Assembly (NCBI RefSeq): GCF_000175635.1
Contig: NZ_ACVP01000025.1
Location: 1 to 64,000 of the forward strand
Reading direction: 5' to 3'
DNA: 64,000 bases
From: Corynebacterium tuberculostearicum SK141
GTDB taxonomy: Bacteria > Actinomycetota > Actinomycetes > Mycobacteriales > Mycobacteriaceae
The position numbers and the translations under genes are program-made. Positions 54,245 through 64,000 of this stretch are shown piece by piece. Under the pieces are notes generated by a model that searched no databases, was not told the origin of the DNA, and saw nothing but the letters and a program-made list of their open reading frames with translations. How positions within the stretch are numbered: position 1 is the stretch's first letter; each line of letters starts with the position of its first letter.

Positions 54245-55978
54245 TTAATATATGCCGACGTCGAGCGCGGCAAATTCGCGCTGCAGCGCATCGGGGTCAA
54301 TGGCTCCCGCCACGTCTGGACCAGCGATGGCGGCAAAGCCGTCGAGCACCGATGCCCCGTAGTTATGACCGTGTCCATCGGGTACCTCCTTTGCGCCGGG
54401 CAGATCGGCGGCTACTTGGAGGGAGGAGATGATGGGTATCCACTGCATCACGCGCTCGGCAGAATACGGGGTCCGCTCGCGCATCCAATCCGGCTCCTTA
54501 AAGGCCATCTGTGGCGACCACCAGGCCACCGGGTCCGAGGGGTGTTGGATATAGAGCATGCGGGTGCGTCCCCACTCCTCTTCTGGCACCGTGCCCCATT
54601 GGCGCACCTGCGCATCATCGTTGGCAAAGCGCACGACGAGGCCGCCGGCGTATTCAGGGGAAATCTCAGAGGAGCCAGGGTCGCGGCGCTCCACAAACTG
54701 GGTGCGCAGGCGATTGAAGTGCGGCGGGCCGGTAAGTAGGATTCCGTCAACGGAATTGGCGATATCGCGCACCCCGGAAAAGGCCGCTTCAATGCCCGTG
54801 GTGCCTAAGGATTCGCCGTACAGGTAGAGCTTCGGGCGCTTGTCCTCCGGCAGTCCGTTCCACCAGTCCACGATGGGGTTGATGAACTCCTGCCCGGCGC
54901 GTTCTACCTGACCACCGCCGGACAGGAAATGCAGGGCTGAGGGCATGGCGGAGTATTGGGCGGCCGCGATGGCGGTGTCGCCGCCGTAGAGCAGCTCGAA
55001 GGCCTGGGCGGAATAGGACGACACCCATCCCGTTCCGGTGGTCATAATGAGAAGCAGGGCCTTGCGGTCTTGGGCATGGGTGCGCTCGAGTTCGTCGATA
55101 AGCAGCTGCGCTCGCTCCTCATTGGAGGCGCGATTGCCCAGGCCGGCATAGGCGCGAATGGGTTCTTTAGCGGGCTTTCCGGTTACCTCTTCCAATTCCG
55201 CGCGGTGCGCACCGGAGGAGAGGAAACGCGAGCCCTGCAGCCCCACCCCATTCCAGTCCACGCGGGAGTCTGGGGAGCCACTGCGCTCAGCAGACGTGGG
55301 ACGCTGCGTTGCGGGATCAGGCTCGGCGTTTTGGGCGGTAAAGATCCTCTCGCCCACGCCCACAATGGCGCCGGGGATGAGGTTTTCCACGGTATAGGTG
55401 CCCACCAAGGCCACGATGATTACCGCGCCCACAACGCGGTAGGCGGCGCGGAAGCGCTGGGGGAAGTGACTAGAAAGCCAGCGCACGCAAAAGCGCAGCA
55501 CGCGCAGGATGAAAAGGAAGGCGGTAAATACCGCAAGCGCCAACGGAACCACCAGCACGTAGCTGGCAATGGTGGGTGCCGGTGCGGACAGGGTGTCTGC
55601 GAGTTGGCGTTGCCACCGCACGGCAAAGATCGCGAAGCCTATCATCCACACCACAAAAGCGGCGGTGGCGATGCGGGAGGCTAGGCGGTAGCGCCGAGCT
55701 GGCCACGTGGTGGCATCAAGCCAGGCATGCCGGGGCGCCACATAGCGCACCACCAGCCGGTACCACACGAGCTTGAGGGCGATGCCCAGCGTATAGCCGA
55801 GCCCTGCGGCAATGCCGGAAACGAGCCCTTGGTAGAGCCAATCGCGCGGCAGAATGGATGGGGTAAGCCCCAGGGTAAATAGCGCTGCGGCGCCGATAAT
55901 GCCCCACAGGTCGAGGTGGCTGACAATATCGGCGATGCGGGCTTCTACCCTTCGAGCTTCTCCCCCAACTCCAGCCAT
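54245..55978 (-). CDS. Membrane alpha/beta-hydrolase, Abhydrolase_9 family
   Basis: Protein of 577 residues. The N-terminal Abhydrolase_9_N region (about 1-190) has six membrane segments, e.g. GIIGAAALFTLGLTPSILPRDWLYQGLVSGIAAGLGY. The C-terminal serine hydrolase domain (from about 235) has MTTGTGWVSSYSAQAFELLYGGD, the nucleophile elbow YLYGESLGTTG, and a late GHGHNYG with the predicted His. Actinobacterial members are thought to act on envelope lipids. The start overlaps the ABC-F 3' end by 34 bases, so the two are probably co-transcribed. Confidence 0.85.
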   Translation of the reverse strand: MAGVGGEARRVEARIADIVSHLDLWGIIGAAALFTLGLTPSILPRDWLYQGLVSGIAAGLGYTLGIALKLVWYRLVVRYVAPRHAWLDATTWPARRYRLASRIATAAFVVWMIGFAIFAVRWQRQLADTLSAPAPTIASYVLVVPLALAVFTAFLFILRVLRFCVRWLSSHFPQRFRAAYRVVGAVIIVALVGTYTVENLIPGAIVGVGERIFTAQNAEPDPATQRPTSAERSGSPDSRVDWNGVGLQGSRFLSSGAHRAELEEVTGKPAKEPIRAYAGLGNRASNEERAQLLIDELERTHAQDRKALLLIMTTGTGWVSSYSAQAFELLYGGDTAIAAAQYSAMPSALHFLSGGGQVERAGQEFINPIVDWWNGLPEDKRPKLYLYGESLGTTGIEAAFSGVRDIANSVDGILLTGPPHFNRLRTQFVERRDPGSSEISPEYAGGLVVRFANDDAQVRQWGTVPEEEWGRTRMLYIQHPSDPVAWWSPQMAFKEPDWMRERTPYSAERVMQWIPIISSLQVAADLPGAKEVPDGHGHNYGASVLDGFAAIAGPDVAGAIDPDALQREFAALDVGIY

Positions 55979-57753
55979 TCCATCTCCAATTCCTCGTAGG
56001 CGCTGCGGTTTTCCTTTAGCTCTCCGTCCAATTCGGTCAAGGCCTGGGTATCAACCTTTTCCGCGGCGGTGGCCATCTTCTCATTGATCTGTGCGGCCGC
56101 CTTTTCCAGCTTCTGCATCTTGCGCTCGAGGGCGTTCATCTTCTTGGTGATTTCGCGCTCTTGCTGGGACGAGAGCTTCTTTTCTGGTTTCGGTGCAGCG
56201 TTGTCTGCCTTCTTTTCTCCCAGGTTGAGCACACCGGAACTCTGCTGAGCCTCAAGTGCGGCGCGCTTGCGCAGGTACTCGTCGATGCCGCCGGGAAGGT
56301 TGGTGAGCTTGCCATCGCCAAAGAGCGCGTAGGTGTTATCCGCGATGCGCTCAATGAGGTAGCGATCGTGCGAAATGACCACCAGGGTGCCCGGCCAGGA
56401 GTCCAGGAGGGACTCCAGTTCCTGCAGGGTATCGATATCGAGATCGTTGGTGGGCTCGTCCAGCAGCAATACATTGGGCTCGGCCATCAGTACGCGGGTG
56501 AGCTGCAAGCGGCGGCGCTCGCCACCAGAAAGGTCGCCTACCGGGGTGCGCTGACGCTTGGCGGAAAATCCTAGGCGCTCGGCCAGCTGGGAGGCGGAAA
56601 GTTCCTTTTTGCCGAGTTGGACGAAGGTGGCGACGTCCTCGACGGCGTCGATAAGCCGGCGCTCCGGATCTAGGTCATCGAGTTCCTGGCGCAGCCAACC
56701 GAGGCGCACGGTTTGGCCCTCGATGCGCTTGCCGGCCGCCAGCTCGTACTCGCCAGCCAGGGTGCGCAGCAGGGTGGTCTTGCCGGAGCCATTAACGCCC
56801 ACCAAACCGATGCGCTCGCCGGGGGCTAGGCGCCAAGTGAGGTGATCTACCAAGGTGCGACCGTCCGGGGACTGCACGGTGGCATCCTCTAGCTCGATAA
56901 CCACGCGACCTTGGCGCTGCTTGGAAAAGGCCATGAGCTCGACCTTATTGCGTGGCTCCGGGACGTCAGAGATCAGCGCCTCGGCGGCCTCGATGCGGTA
57001 GCGCGGCTTGGAGGTACGCGCCGGTGCGCCGCGGCGCAGCCAAGCCAGTTCCTTGCGGGCGAGGTTTTTGCGGCGCTGTTCCATGGCATCGGCCTGGCGG
57101 GCACGCTCGGCGCGGGCAAAGGTCCAATCGTTGTAGCCGCCCTCGTAGGTATCGACCACGCCATCGTGTACCTCCCAGGTCCACGTGGCCACGGTATCGA
57201 GGAACCAGCGATCGTGGGTGACCACGACCACGGCCAGGTTGCGCTTGAGCAGGTGGTCCGCGAGCCACTGCACGCCTTCCACGTCGAGGTGGTTGGTCGG
57301 CTCGTCGAGCACCACGAGGTCCAAATCCTGCACCAGCGCGGCGGCCAGGTTCACGCGGCGACGCTCGCCACCGGAGAGCGAACCCACCGGAGTATCGAGC
57401 CCAAGATCTACAATGCCCAGCCCGCCTAAGACATCGCGCACCTTGGCATTGGAGGCCCACTCATAGGTCTCCAATTCCAGCGGCTCAATAATCACCTGCG
57501 CGATGGTCAGCTCATCGGGCAGGTCAAAGCGCTGCGTGACCACAGCCATGCGCAAATCAGAAGTATGGGATACGCGGCCGGCGTCGGGCGGCTCGATGCC
57601 TGTGAGCACCTCCAGCAGGGTGGTTTTGCCACCGCCATTAACGCCGACGATGCCGATGCGATCGCCGCTTTGCACACCTAGGGATACCCCGTCTAGGAGG
57701 GTTTTTAATCCATAAGTTTTGCTGACTTGCTCGAGGTTAATCAGGTTTGCCAT
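55945..57753 (-). CDS. ABC-F family ATPase, Uup-type
   Basis: Protein of 602 residues from the ATG at 57753 (MANLINLEQVSKTYG). It has two ABC domains with no membrane part: GVNGGGKTT, LSGGERRRVNLAAAL and LDEPTNHLD in the first; GVNGSGKTT, LSGGERRRLQLTRVL and LDEPTNDLD in the second. The linker between domains is PtIM-like (ARQADAMEQRRKNLARKELAWLRRGAPARTSK), and the C-terminal coiled coil (about 515-600) is as in Uup. ABC-F proteins act on the ribosome rather than in transport. It follows the ispE/rsmA/rpf2 block seen, as I recall, in C. glutamicum. Confidence 0.9.
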   Translation of the reverse strand: MANLINLEQVSKTYGLKTLLDGVSLGVQSGDRIGIVGVNGGGKTTLLEVLTGIEPPDAGRVSHTSDLRMAVVTQRFDLPDELTIAQVIIEPLELETYEWASNAKVRDVLGGLGIVDLGLDTPVGSLSGGERRRVNLAAALVQDLDLVVLDEPTNHLDVEGVQWLADHLLKRNLAVVVVTHDRWFLDTVATWTWEVHDGVVDTYEGGYNDWTFARAERARQADAMEQRRKNLARKELAWLRRGAPARTSKPRYRIEAAEALISDVPEPRNKVELMAFSKQRQGRVVIELEDATVQSPDGRTLVDHLTWRLAPGERIGLVGVNGSGKTTLLRTLAGEYELAAGKRIEGQTVRLGWLRQELDDLDPERRLIDAVEDVATFVQLGKKELSASQLAERLGFSAKRQRTPVGDLSGGERRRLQLTRVLMAEPNVLLLDEPTNDLDIDTLQELESLLDSWPGTLVVISHDRYLIERIADNTYALFGDGKLTNLPGGIDEYLRKRAALEAQQSSGVLNLGEKKADNAAPKPEKKLSSQQEREITKKMNALERKMQKLEKAAAQINEKMATAAEKVDTQALTELDGELKENRSAYEELEMEWLELGEKLEG

Positions 57754-57808
57754 AACGAGTGTCCATCTTAATACCTCCCTGCACATACCCCCGCATTTCT
57801 ATTACCTA

Positions 57809-57837
57809 TTGCTATTGATTTTCAGGTCCAATACTCT
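57809..57837 (+). promoter_or_regulatory. Promoter of the AztD-like gene with a possible Zur half-site
   Basis: TTGCTA (57809-57814) and TACTCT (57832-57837) are 17 bases apart, placing the transcription start at or just before the ATG. The spacer holds TTGATTTTCA, whose complement TGAAAATCAA resembles half of an actinobacterial Zur box (TGAAAATCA). Zinc repression fits the product but is inferred. Confidence 0.45.
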
Positions 57838-57845
57838 GCCAATGT

Positions 57846-59177
57846 ATGAAGCATTACACACTTTCTCTCTGCGCCGTGCTATCCGCTGCGGCGGTAGCCA
57901 TCGCTTCCTGCTCTGCTCCTACCGAGGAAGAAAAGGACTCTCTGCACTCCCACGAGCACGCGCACAATGAGGATGACCACGACCATGAGCATGACCACGA
58001 GCACGGCCATGACCACGCCGGGCACTCGCACGAAGGCTTTGAAGCCGAAGAGGGAGAAACCGAGGTAGCCCAGCTGCCCACCCGCATCGTTATCTCCCAT
58101 GCAGACGGCTTGAACGCTTATGACGCCAAAACGGGCAAAGTAATCGGCGAGGACAAGATGAATGCCTTCCTTCGTCTCAACGATGCCGGCGATAATCGCC
58201 ATGTCATGGTCACCAAAGGCGATAGCTTTCTTGCCTACGACACTGGGCGCATTACCAAGGGCCACGGCGATCACAACCACTACTACACCGCAGAGCCCTC
58301 GCTTGGCGACGCCCCTATCAAGGCCCCGCATGCAGGCCACGTGGTCCACCACGACGGCTTTACCGCACTGTTTTCTGATGGCGATGGCGTAGCACGGATT
58401 TACAAGACCGAAGACATGGGCAAAGACGATGCCGAGCCGGTCAATACCGTAGACACCGGCGCCGCCCATCACGGCGTGGCCGTACCGCTCAAGGACGGCT
58501 CGGTAGTTATCACCAAGGGGACCGAGGACGAGCGCCACACCATCCAGCATCTGGATAAGGAGGGCAAGGTCCTTACTGAAACCACCAAGTGCCCTGGCGT
58601 GCACGGCGAGGCCGCCGCTGGTAACGGCAATATCTTCTTCGGTTGCGAGGACGGCCCTGTAGTCTTCGATGGCACAAAGTTCCACAAGGTGGACGCTTCC
58701 GCCTATGCCGGCGCGGGCGGCTACCAGCGCTCCGGCAATGCTGCCGGTTCGGAGGAATCCGATGTCATTCTGGCCGATAATAAGACCGACAAGGATGCAG
58801 AACTCGAGCGCCCCACCTCCGTGACCCTGGTGGACACCAAGGATTTTTCCGCGAAGAAGGTTGAGCTCGATGCTTCCTATTGGTTCCGCTCCCTGGCCCG
58901 CGGCCCGCTGGGCGAGGCGCTGGTGCTCACCACCGACGGCAAGCTCAATGTCATCGACCCAGATTCCGGCGAAATCACCTCGCAGATCGATGCCATCTCC
59001 AGGTGGAAGGAAAATAAGGAATGGCAGCAGCCGGGGCCCATCCTGCAGGCTGCCGATGGCTACGCCTTTATTACCGACGCCCAAAAGAAGCAGCTCGTGG
59101 TCATTGACCTCCTCCAAGAAAAGGAGGTCAACCGCTTCGACCTCGACATCGAGCCCACCGAGATGACGGTGCTCTAG
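57846..59177 (+). CDS. AztD-like zinc-binding lipoprotein with His-rich segment
   Basis: Protein of 443 residues. The lipobox is AIASC, with Cys22 lipidated. A His/Asp/Glu-rich stretch (about residues 34-65, repeating HxHxHxD) follows, then a seven-bladed beta-propeller-like domain with scattered histidines (HADGLNAYD, GHGDHNHYYTAEPSLG, PHAGHVVHHDGF, GAAHHGVAVPL, CPGVHGEAA). This matches AztD, a periplasmic zinc chaperone that delivers zinc to the AztC binding protein. No AztABC genes are adjacent. Two cysteines (CPGVHG and FGCEDG) may bond. Its stop directly abuts the ispE stop. Confidence 0.82.
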   Translation: MKHYTLSLCAVLSAAAVAIASCSAPTEEEKDSLHSHEHAHNEDDHDHEHDHEHGHDHAGHSHEGFEAEEGETEVAQLPTRIVISHADGLNAYDAKTGKVIGEDKMNAFLRLNDAGDNRHVMVTKGDSFLAYDTGRITKGHGDHNHYYTAEPSLGDAPIKAPHAGHVVHHDGFTALFSDGDGVARIYKTEDMGKDDAEPVNTVDTGAAHHGVAVPLKDGSVVITKGTEDERHTIQHLDKEGKVLTETTKCPGVHGEAAAGNGNIFFGCEDGPVVFDGTKFHKVDASAYAGAGGYQRSGNAAGSEESDVILADNKTDKDAELERPTSVTLVDTKDFSAKKVELDASYWFRSLARGPLGEALVLTTDGKLNVIDPDSGEITSQIDAISRWKENKEWQQPGPILQAADGYAFITDAQKKQLVVIDLLQEKEVNRFDLDIEPTEMTVL

Positions 59178-60158
59178 CTACAGCACCACGGCGCCGCTAG
59201 CGGGTCCATGGGTAGCCACACCCTTGGTTCCGGGAATTTCCACCGTCACCTGGGAGACCACTTCCCTAGCCTCCTCTGCCCCGGTGCAGAGGAAGGCACA
59301 GGTCGGACCACTGCCGGAGACGATGCCCGCGAGGGCTCCAGCGGCCACACCCGCCTCCAGCGTCTTGCGCAGGTCCGGGCGCAGGGAAAGCGCCGCCGGC
59401 TGTAGGTCATTATGCAAGTGCTCTGCCACCCGGTGCGGGTCGCCCGAGATCAGTGCCTGCGATACTGCCGCGGTATCCATGTGCGGTTCGCCGCCGCGAC
59501 CCTTTTCTCGCATTTCATCCAGCTTGTGAAAGACCTGCGGGGTAGATAGCCCGCGGTCCGAGGCGATGAGCGCCCAATGATAGGTACCGCGCGCCATCAT
59601 CGGGGTAAGCTGCTCGCCGCGCCCCGTACCGAGTGCGGTGCCACCCAACAGGGTAAAGGGAACATCCGAGCCCAACGCCGCGCCTAGCGCGTCCAGAATC
59701 GGCTCGCCCACCGAGTCGATGCCGTAGTAGCCGCCATAGCAGCGCTCGGCTAAGCGCAGCGCGGCGGCCGCATCAGCAGAGCCACCCGCCATGCCTCCGG
59801 CGGTAGGGATGGCTTTGTGGATTTCCAGCGCTACCTCCGGCAGCGCCTTCGGCCCATGGGTGGTGTATAGGTACTGCATGATGCGGTTAACCGCGGTCCA
59901 CGCCAGGTTTGTGTAGTCTTCTGGCACACCCTGTGCATGAGGGCCCGTAACCTTTAAGCCTCGAATTCGCGGCTTATCCACCTCGGGATTACCCAAGTCC
60001 GTGAGCGTCACGGTGTCATGCAGCTCCAAAGACTGAAAGACGCTGGCGAGCTCATGGAACCCATCCTCGCGCGGCTCCTCCACACCGAGGTGAATATTGA
60101 CCTTGGAGTGAGCGCGGGCGGTGTAAACGAATGGTTCGTTATCTAGCGGTGCACTCAT
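59178..60158 (-). CDS. ispE: 4-diphosphocytidyl-2-C-methyl-D-erythritol kinase
   Basis: Protein of 326 residues of the GHMP kinase family, acting in the MEP isoprenoid pathway. Motifs: AHSKVNIHLGV (motif 1), IPTAGGMAGGSADAAAAL (ATP-binding loop), and VSGSGPTCAFLC (motif 3). It starts directly after the rsmA TAA codon (no gap), as usual for the ksgA-ispE pair. Confidence 0.95.
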   Translation of the reverse strand: MSAPLDNEPFVYTARAHSKVNIHLGVEEPREDGFHELASVFQSLELHDTVTLTDLGNPEVDKPRIRGLKVTGPHAQGVPEDYTNLAWTAVNRIMQYLYTTHGPKALPEVALEIHKAIPTAGGMAGGSADAAAALRLAERCYGGYYGIDSVGEPILDALGAALGSDVPFTLLGGTALGTGRGEQLTPMMARGTYHWALIASDRGLSTPQVFHKLDEMREKGRGGEPHMDTAAVSQALISGDPHRVAEHLHNDLQPAALSLRPDLRKTLEAGVAAGALAGIVSGSGPTCAFLCTGAEEAREVVSQVTVEIPGTKGVATHGPASGAVVL

Positions 60159-61019
60159 TTAGATTCCTGCCAATCGTACGAAGTCCTCCACGGCGAGCTT
60201 CTCGCCGCGCTGCTTCGGATCGATGTCCGCCGCTCGCAGGGCCTCCTCAGCGGCGGCACCCGAACCAAAGTGGCCGGACAATGCCGCGCGCAAGGTCTTG
60301 CGGCGTTGGGCAAAGGCGGCGTCGATAACCGGCCAGACCTTAGACCGCGACTCATCGGTGATCGGCCAAGGAGCATCTTCAAAGACGTCGATGCGCACCA
60401 GCCCGGATTCAATATTGGGCGCCGGCCAAAAGACGTTCTTGCCAATCGTGCCGGCCTTGGAGACCTTGCCATAAAAGCCCGCCTTGACCGAGGGCACCCC
60501 ATAAACCTTGCTGCCCGGCTGCGCGGCGAGACGGTCCGCCACCTCCAGCTGGACCATCACCAGCACGCGGCGAATGGAGGGGAAGGTCTCCAGCAAGTGC
60601 AGCAAAACCGGCACAGCGACGTTATACGGCAGGTTGGCCACGAGGGCAGTCGGCTCCGTGACGTCAGAATCCGTCACGCGCAACGCGTCCTTTTCCACTA
60701 CGCGCAGGCGCTGCGCATACTCAGGGGCGCGCTCGGCCACGGTATCGGGCAGCTGCGCCGCCAGGCGGGAATCGATCTCCACCGCGGTAACGTCCCCCAC
60801 TGCCTCTACGAGGCCAAGGGTCAGCGATCCCAATCCGGGGCCTACCTCGAGGACGCGGTCAGTGGGATCCAGCTCCGCCGCGGCGACGATGCGCCGGATG
60901 GTATTCGGGTCATGCAGAAAGTTCTGCCCCAGCTTCTTAGTGGGCACGATGTCGAGCTTCTCCGCGAGGGCGCGGATCTCTACGGGACCCAAAAGCGCGG
61001 CGCCGGTGGAATCAGTCAT
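60159..61019 (-). CDS. rsmA: 16S rRNA dimethyladenosine transferase
   Basis: Protein of 286 residues from the ATG at 61019 ([22 protein letters not shown]). It dimethylates two adjacent adenines in 16S helix 45. The SAM-binding motif is [16 protein letters not shown], the catalytic motif is [17 protein letters not shown], and [12 protein letters not shown] is the family N-terminal signature. Length is typical. It is coupled to ispE. Confidence 0.95.
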   Translation of the reverse strand: MTDSTGAALLGPVEIRALAEKLDIVPTKKLGQNFLHDPNTIRRIVAAAELDPTDRVLEVGPGLGSLTLGLVEAVGDVTAVEIDSRLAAQLPDTVAERAPEYAQRLRVVEKDALRVTDSDVTEPTALVANLPYNVAVPVLLHLLETFPSIRRVLVMVQLEVADRLAAQPGSKVYGVPSVKAGFYGKVSKAGTIGKNVFWPAPNIESGLVRIDVFEDAPWPITDESRSKVWPVIDAAFAQRRKTLRAALSGHFGSGAAAEEALRAADIDPKQRGEKLAVEDFVRLAGI

Positions 61020-61043
61020 GCCTTCTAACTTAGTAGAAGAGAC

Positions 61044-61075
61044 AAAAAAGCCGCACACCACAGTGGGTGTGCGGC
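61044..61075 (-). terminator. Terminator of rpf2
   Basis: Perfect 10-bp stem GCCGCACACC/GGTGTGCGGC (61050-61075) with a 6-base loop, followed on the minus strand by TTTTTTG. It separates rpf2 from rsmA. Confidence 0.9.
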
Positions 61076-61091
61076 CAAGAAGCGCTGCGGT

Positions 61092-62536
<1,445 letters not shown>

Positions 62537-62552
62537 TGTGAAAACCGTCACC
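62537..62552. promoter_or_regulatory. Candidate GlxR (CRP-like) binding site
   Basis: TGTGAAAACCGTCACC matches the consensus TGTGA-N6-TCACA except for the last base. GlxR control of rpf2 is reported for C. glutamicum. The site lies 264 bases before the rpf2 start and just after the tatD stop. Confidence 0.55.
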
Positions 62553-62558
62553 TAGGCA

Positions 62559-63386
62559 TTAGCGCAGGCCGTAAACGCGATCAAAAGTGTCGTTTACCTC
62601 CGCTGCTAGCGCCTGCACCGTCTGGTGGCGCACGCGAGCGATGCATTCATATGTGTGCCCGATAAGAGCCGGTTCATTGCGCTGGCCCCGGTAAGGCTCT
62701 GGCGTCATATATGGCGCATCGGTTTCCACCAGAAGCTGGCCGGCCGGTGCCTTCGCCGCCGCCTGCCGCAGCTCGGCATTGCGCTTGAAGGTGACGTTGC
62801 CGGCAAAGGACAATACGTAGCCGCGCTCCAAGGCTTCCTCGGCGACTTTCAGCGGCGAGGAAAAGCAGTGCAGCATAACGGTGTCGGGTGAGGGGGCGTC
62901 GGCAAGAATGCGCAGCAGGTCCGCATCCGCCTCGCGGTTGTGGATCATCAGCGTCTTGCCATGGCGCACCGCAAGGTCAATATGCCAGCGCAGGGATTCC
63001 TCCTGCTGGGCCATGGTCGCGGTGGTCTCCGGCTCGTGGTGGACCCAATAGGCATCGAGGCCGGTCTCTCCCACTGCTACGCAGCGCGGATCCGCCACCA
63101 TCTCCTCCAGCGCCACCTTCGTGGGTGCATCCAACTCATTGGCGCGTACCGGGTGGATAGCACAGGCGGCATAGACATCCGGAAAGACATGCGCGGTAGC
63201 CAGCGCCGCTGCTGATTCACGGCGGTCATCGCCCACCGTCACCATGCGGCTAATACCGGCGGTGCGCGCGCGATTAACCAGAACCTCATCGGTGTCCTTG
63301 TGAGAAAACAGGTGCGTGTGCGCATCGATGAGGCCGCTTAGGCCCGGTGCCGGAACGGGAGTGGGACGTCGCTTCTTTTTAGCCAT
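62559..63386 (-). CDS. tatD: TatD-family metal-dependent hydrolase/DNase
   Basis: Protein of 275 residues from the ATG at 63386. A TACAAT -10 box 7 bases upstream suggests a leaderless mRNA, and longer in-frame starts overlap the divergent gene. The TIM-barrel amidohydrolase motifs are LIDAHTHLF (HxH metal ligands), AVGETGLDAYW, LMIHNREAD, MLHCFSS and LLVETDAPYM. TatD enzymes are 3'-5' exonucleases or RNA/DNA quality-control hydrolases. It is next to rpf2, as in many actinobacteria. Confidence 0.92.
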   Translation of the reverse strand: MAKKKRRPTPVPAPGLSGLIDAHTHLFSHKDTDEVLVNRARTAGISRMVTVGDDRRESAAALATAHVFPDVYAACAIHPVRANELDAPTKVALEEMVADPRCVAVGETGLDAYWVHHEPETTATMAQQEESLRWHIDLAVRHGKTLMIHNREADADLLRILADAPSPDTVMLHCFSSPLKVAEEALERGYVLSFAGNVTFKRNAELRQAAAKAPAGQLLVETDAPYMTPEPYRGQRNEPALIGHTYECIARVRHQTVQALAAEVNDTFDRVYGLR

Positions 63387-63393
63387 ACGGGCA

Positions 63394-63403
63394 ATTGTAA
63401 TAT
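63394..63403. promoter_or_regulatory. Overlapping divergent -10 boxes for tatD and the GNAT gene
   Basis: TACAAT on the minus strand (63394-63399) and TAATAT on the plus strand (63398-63403) share two bases. Each lies 7 to 8 bases from its start codon, so both messages would be leaderless and the two promoters cannot be occupied at once. Confidence 0.6.
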
Positions 63404-63411
63404 TGGCTGCC

Positions 63412-63906
63412 ATGTTGATCAGACCCGCCGGCCTTGCGGATGTGCCCGCCATGACTGAGACCCTCAACTGGGCCATCGAGCACACCGACGTTATCTTCCG
63501 CACTACCCCGGCCAGCATCGCAGAACGCGAGGCCTACCTGCGCCACATCTGGGAAGAGGGCTGCCCGTGCTTCATCGCGGAGTCCGATTCCGGTGCCTAC
63601 CTGGGGTGGGCTCTCTACCATCCTTACCGCGATCCGCAGGTGTGGACCGGCTGCTATGAGACGACCATCTATCTCTCCCCCACCGCTCAGGGCCAGGGCG
63701 TGGGCACCGCGTTGCTGGGTGCTTTGGTAGATGCGGCCCGCGCCGATACAAAGGTTCATTCCCTGCTCGCCCTCATCGTTTCCACCAATGCGGCATCGCT
63801 AAAGTTGCATGAAAAGTTCGGGTTTGAAAACGTGGGTACTCTTAAAGAGGTTTGCTACAAGTTCGATCACTGGTTGAGCCTCACCCACCTACAACTTCTG
63901 GTGTAA
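63412..63906 (+). CDS. GNAT N-acetyltransferase, phosphinothricin acetyltransferase-like
   Basis: Protein of 164 residues from the ATG at 63412, next to a TAATAT -10 box (leaderless). The GNAT fold is complete: LIRPAGLADVPAMTETLNWAIEHTDVIFRTTP, an acetyl-CoA loop in SPTAQGQGVGTALLGALVDAAR (QGQGVG), and TNAASLKLHEKFGFENVGTLKEVCYKFDHW. The opening and the NxxSxxLHEKxGF motif are those of the Pat/Bar group that acetylates phosphinothricin or methionine sulfoximine. A second GNAT gene follows after 10 bases. Confidence 0.88.
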   Translation: MLIRPAGLADVPAMTETLNWAIEHTDVIFRTTPASIAEREAYLRHIWEEGCPCFIAESDSGAYLGWALYHPYRDPQVWTGCYETTIYLSPTAQGQGVGTALLGALVDAARADTKVHSLLALIVSTNAASLKLHEKFGFENVGTLKEVCYKFDHWLSLTHLQLLV

Positions 63907-63916
63907 AGGAATTTCT

Positions 63917-64000
63917 ATGCATATCCGTCCTGCTGAGCTTGCCGACGCCCCCGCGCTCACCGCTATCTACAACGCCGGCTCCGCAGCGAAACCCGCCGCT
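63917..64000 (+). CDS. Start of a second GNAT acetyltransferase gene, truncated by the window
   Basis: An AAAGGAA ribosome site precedes an ATG at 63917. The 28 visible residues (MHIRPAELADAPALTAIYNAGSAAKPAA) match the start of the preceding GNAT protein in pattern, so this is probably its tandem paralogue. The rest lies beyond the window. Confidence 0.7.
   Translation, partial: MHIRPAELADAPALTAIYNAGSAAKPAA

Noticed and set aside
57960..58030. A DNA repeat in the His-rich part of the AztD-like gene
   Set aside because: The apparent repeats are CAC/CAT-GAC/GAG codons for a His/Asp/Glu-rich metal-binding segment, not a separate repeat element or CRISPR.

Overview
The window is chromosomal DNA from a Corynebacterium. 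The evidence is the gene set and order, which resembles what I recall of the Corynebacterium glutamicum region: ppx2-DUF501-ftsB-eno, mazG-lysI-mfd, glmU-prs-rplY-pth, a long 487-residue GapB-type dehydrogenase, and an rpf2-rsmA-ispE-ABC-F block. Actinobacterial families (Rpf, MmpL, DUF222/HNH, AztD-like, Abhydrolase_9), moderately high GC and many apparently leaderless starts (a -10 box 6 to 8 bases before the start codon) agree. No species can be named from sequence alone.

Layout. 1-9114: end of an unidentified gene, tRNA-Leu(UAA), the ppx2/DUF501/ftsB operon, an inserted block of two paralogous lipoproteins and a DUF222/HNH gene, eno, a lytic transglycosylase, mazG and a LysI-type permease. 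9115-15442: mfd with a TetR gene, then tRNA-Gln followed by the scar of an integrated element (broken integrase, DUF2335 gene, imperfect att repeats), then a TRIC-like channel. 15565-22613: MFS transporter, glmU-prs, rplY with a structured leader, pth, an FAH-fold enzyme and ppk2. 22643-26756: histidine kinase, response regulator and a two-gene ABC exporter, with an apparent three-way-junction RNA touching the ATPase start codon. 26891-37715: gap, nitronate monooxygenase, a second pth, a KtrAB-like potassium system, an SDR, prfC, an AspT-like transporter, a patatin and a small conserved gene.

37727-40180 is a gene graveyard: a truncated gene copy, a 107-bp MITE-like element, a doubly broken gluconokinase, a truncated gene and a decayed IS1634-family element. 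40196-48092: small genes, gamma-carbonic anhydrase, a GAP-family membrane protein, an mmpL-tetR operon, an acyl-CoA hydrolase-like protein and a HAD phosphatase. 48213-51965 is a 1250-residue acyltransferase/SGNH protein with about 620 low-complexity residues in front. 52157-64000: a monooxygenase, secreted and transport proteins, ABC-F, an AztD-like zinc lipoprotein, ispE-rsmA-rpf2 and tatD, diverging from GNAT genes.

Together the genes cover glycolysis (eno, gap), polyphosphate turnover (ppx2, ppk2), nucleotide-sugar and PRPP supply, translation fidelity (two pth, prfC, rsmA, L25), envelope growth and drug or peptide efflux. The most interesting unexplained signals are the structured leader at 24473-24559, the giant disordered extension of the acyltransferase, the lipoprotein/HNH insertion, the tRNA-Gln element scar and the unusual class I fold of tRNA-Leu(UAA). 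Products, starts and regulatory sites were judged by eye; no database search or folding program was run.
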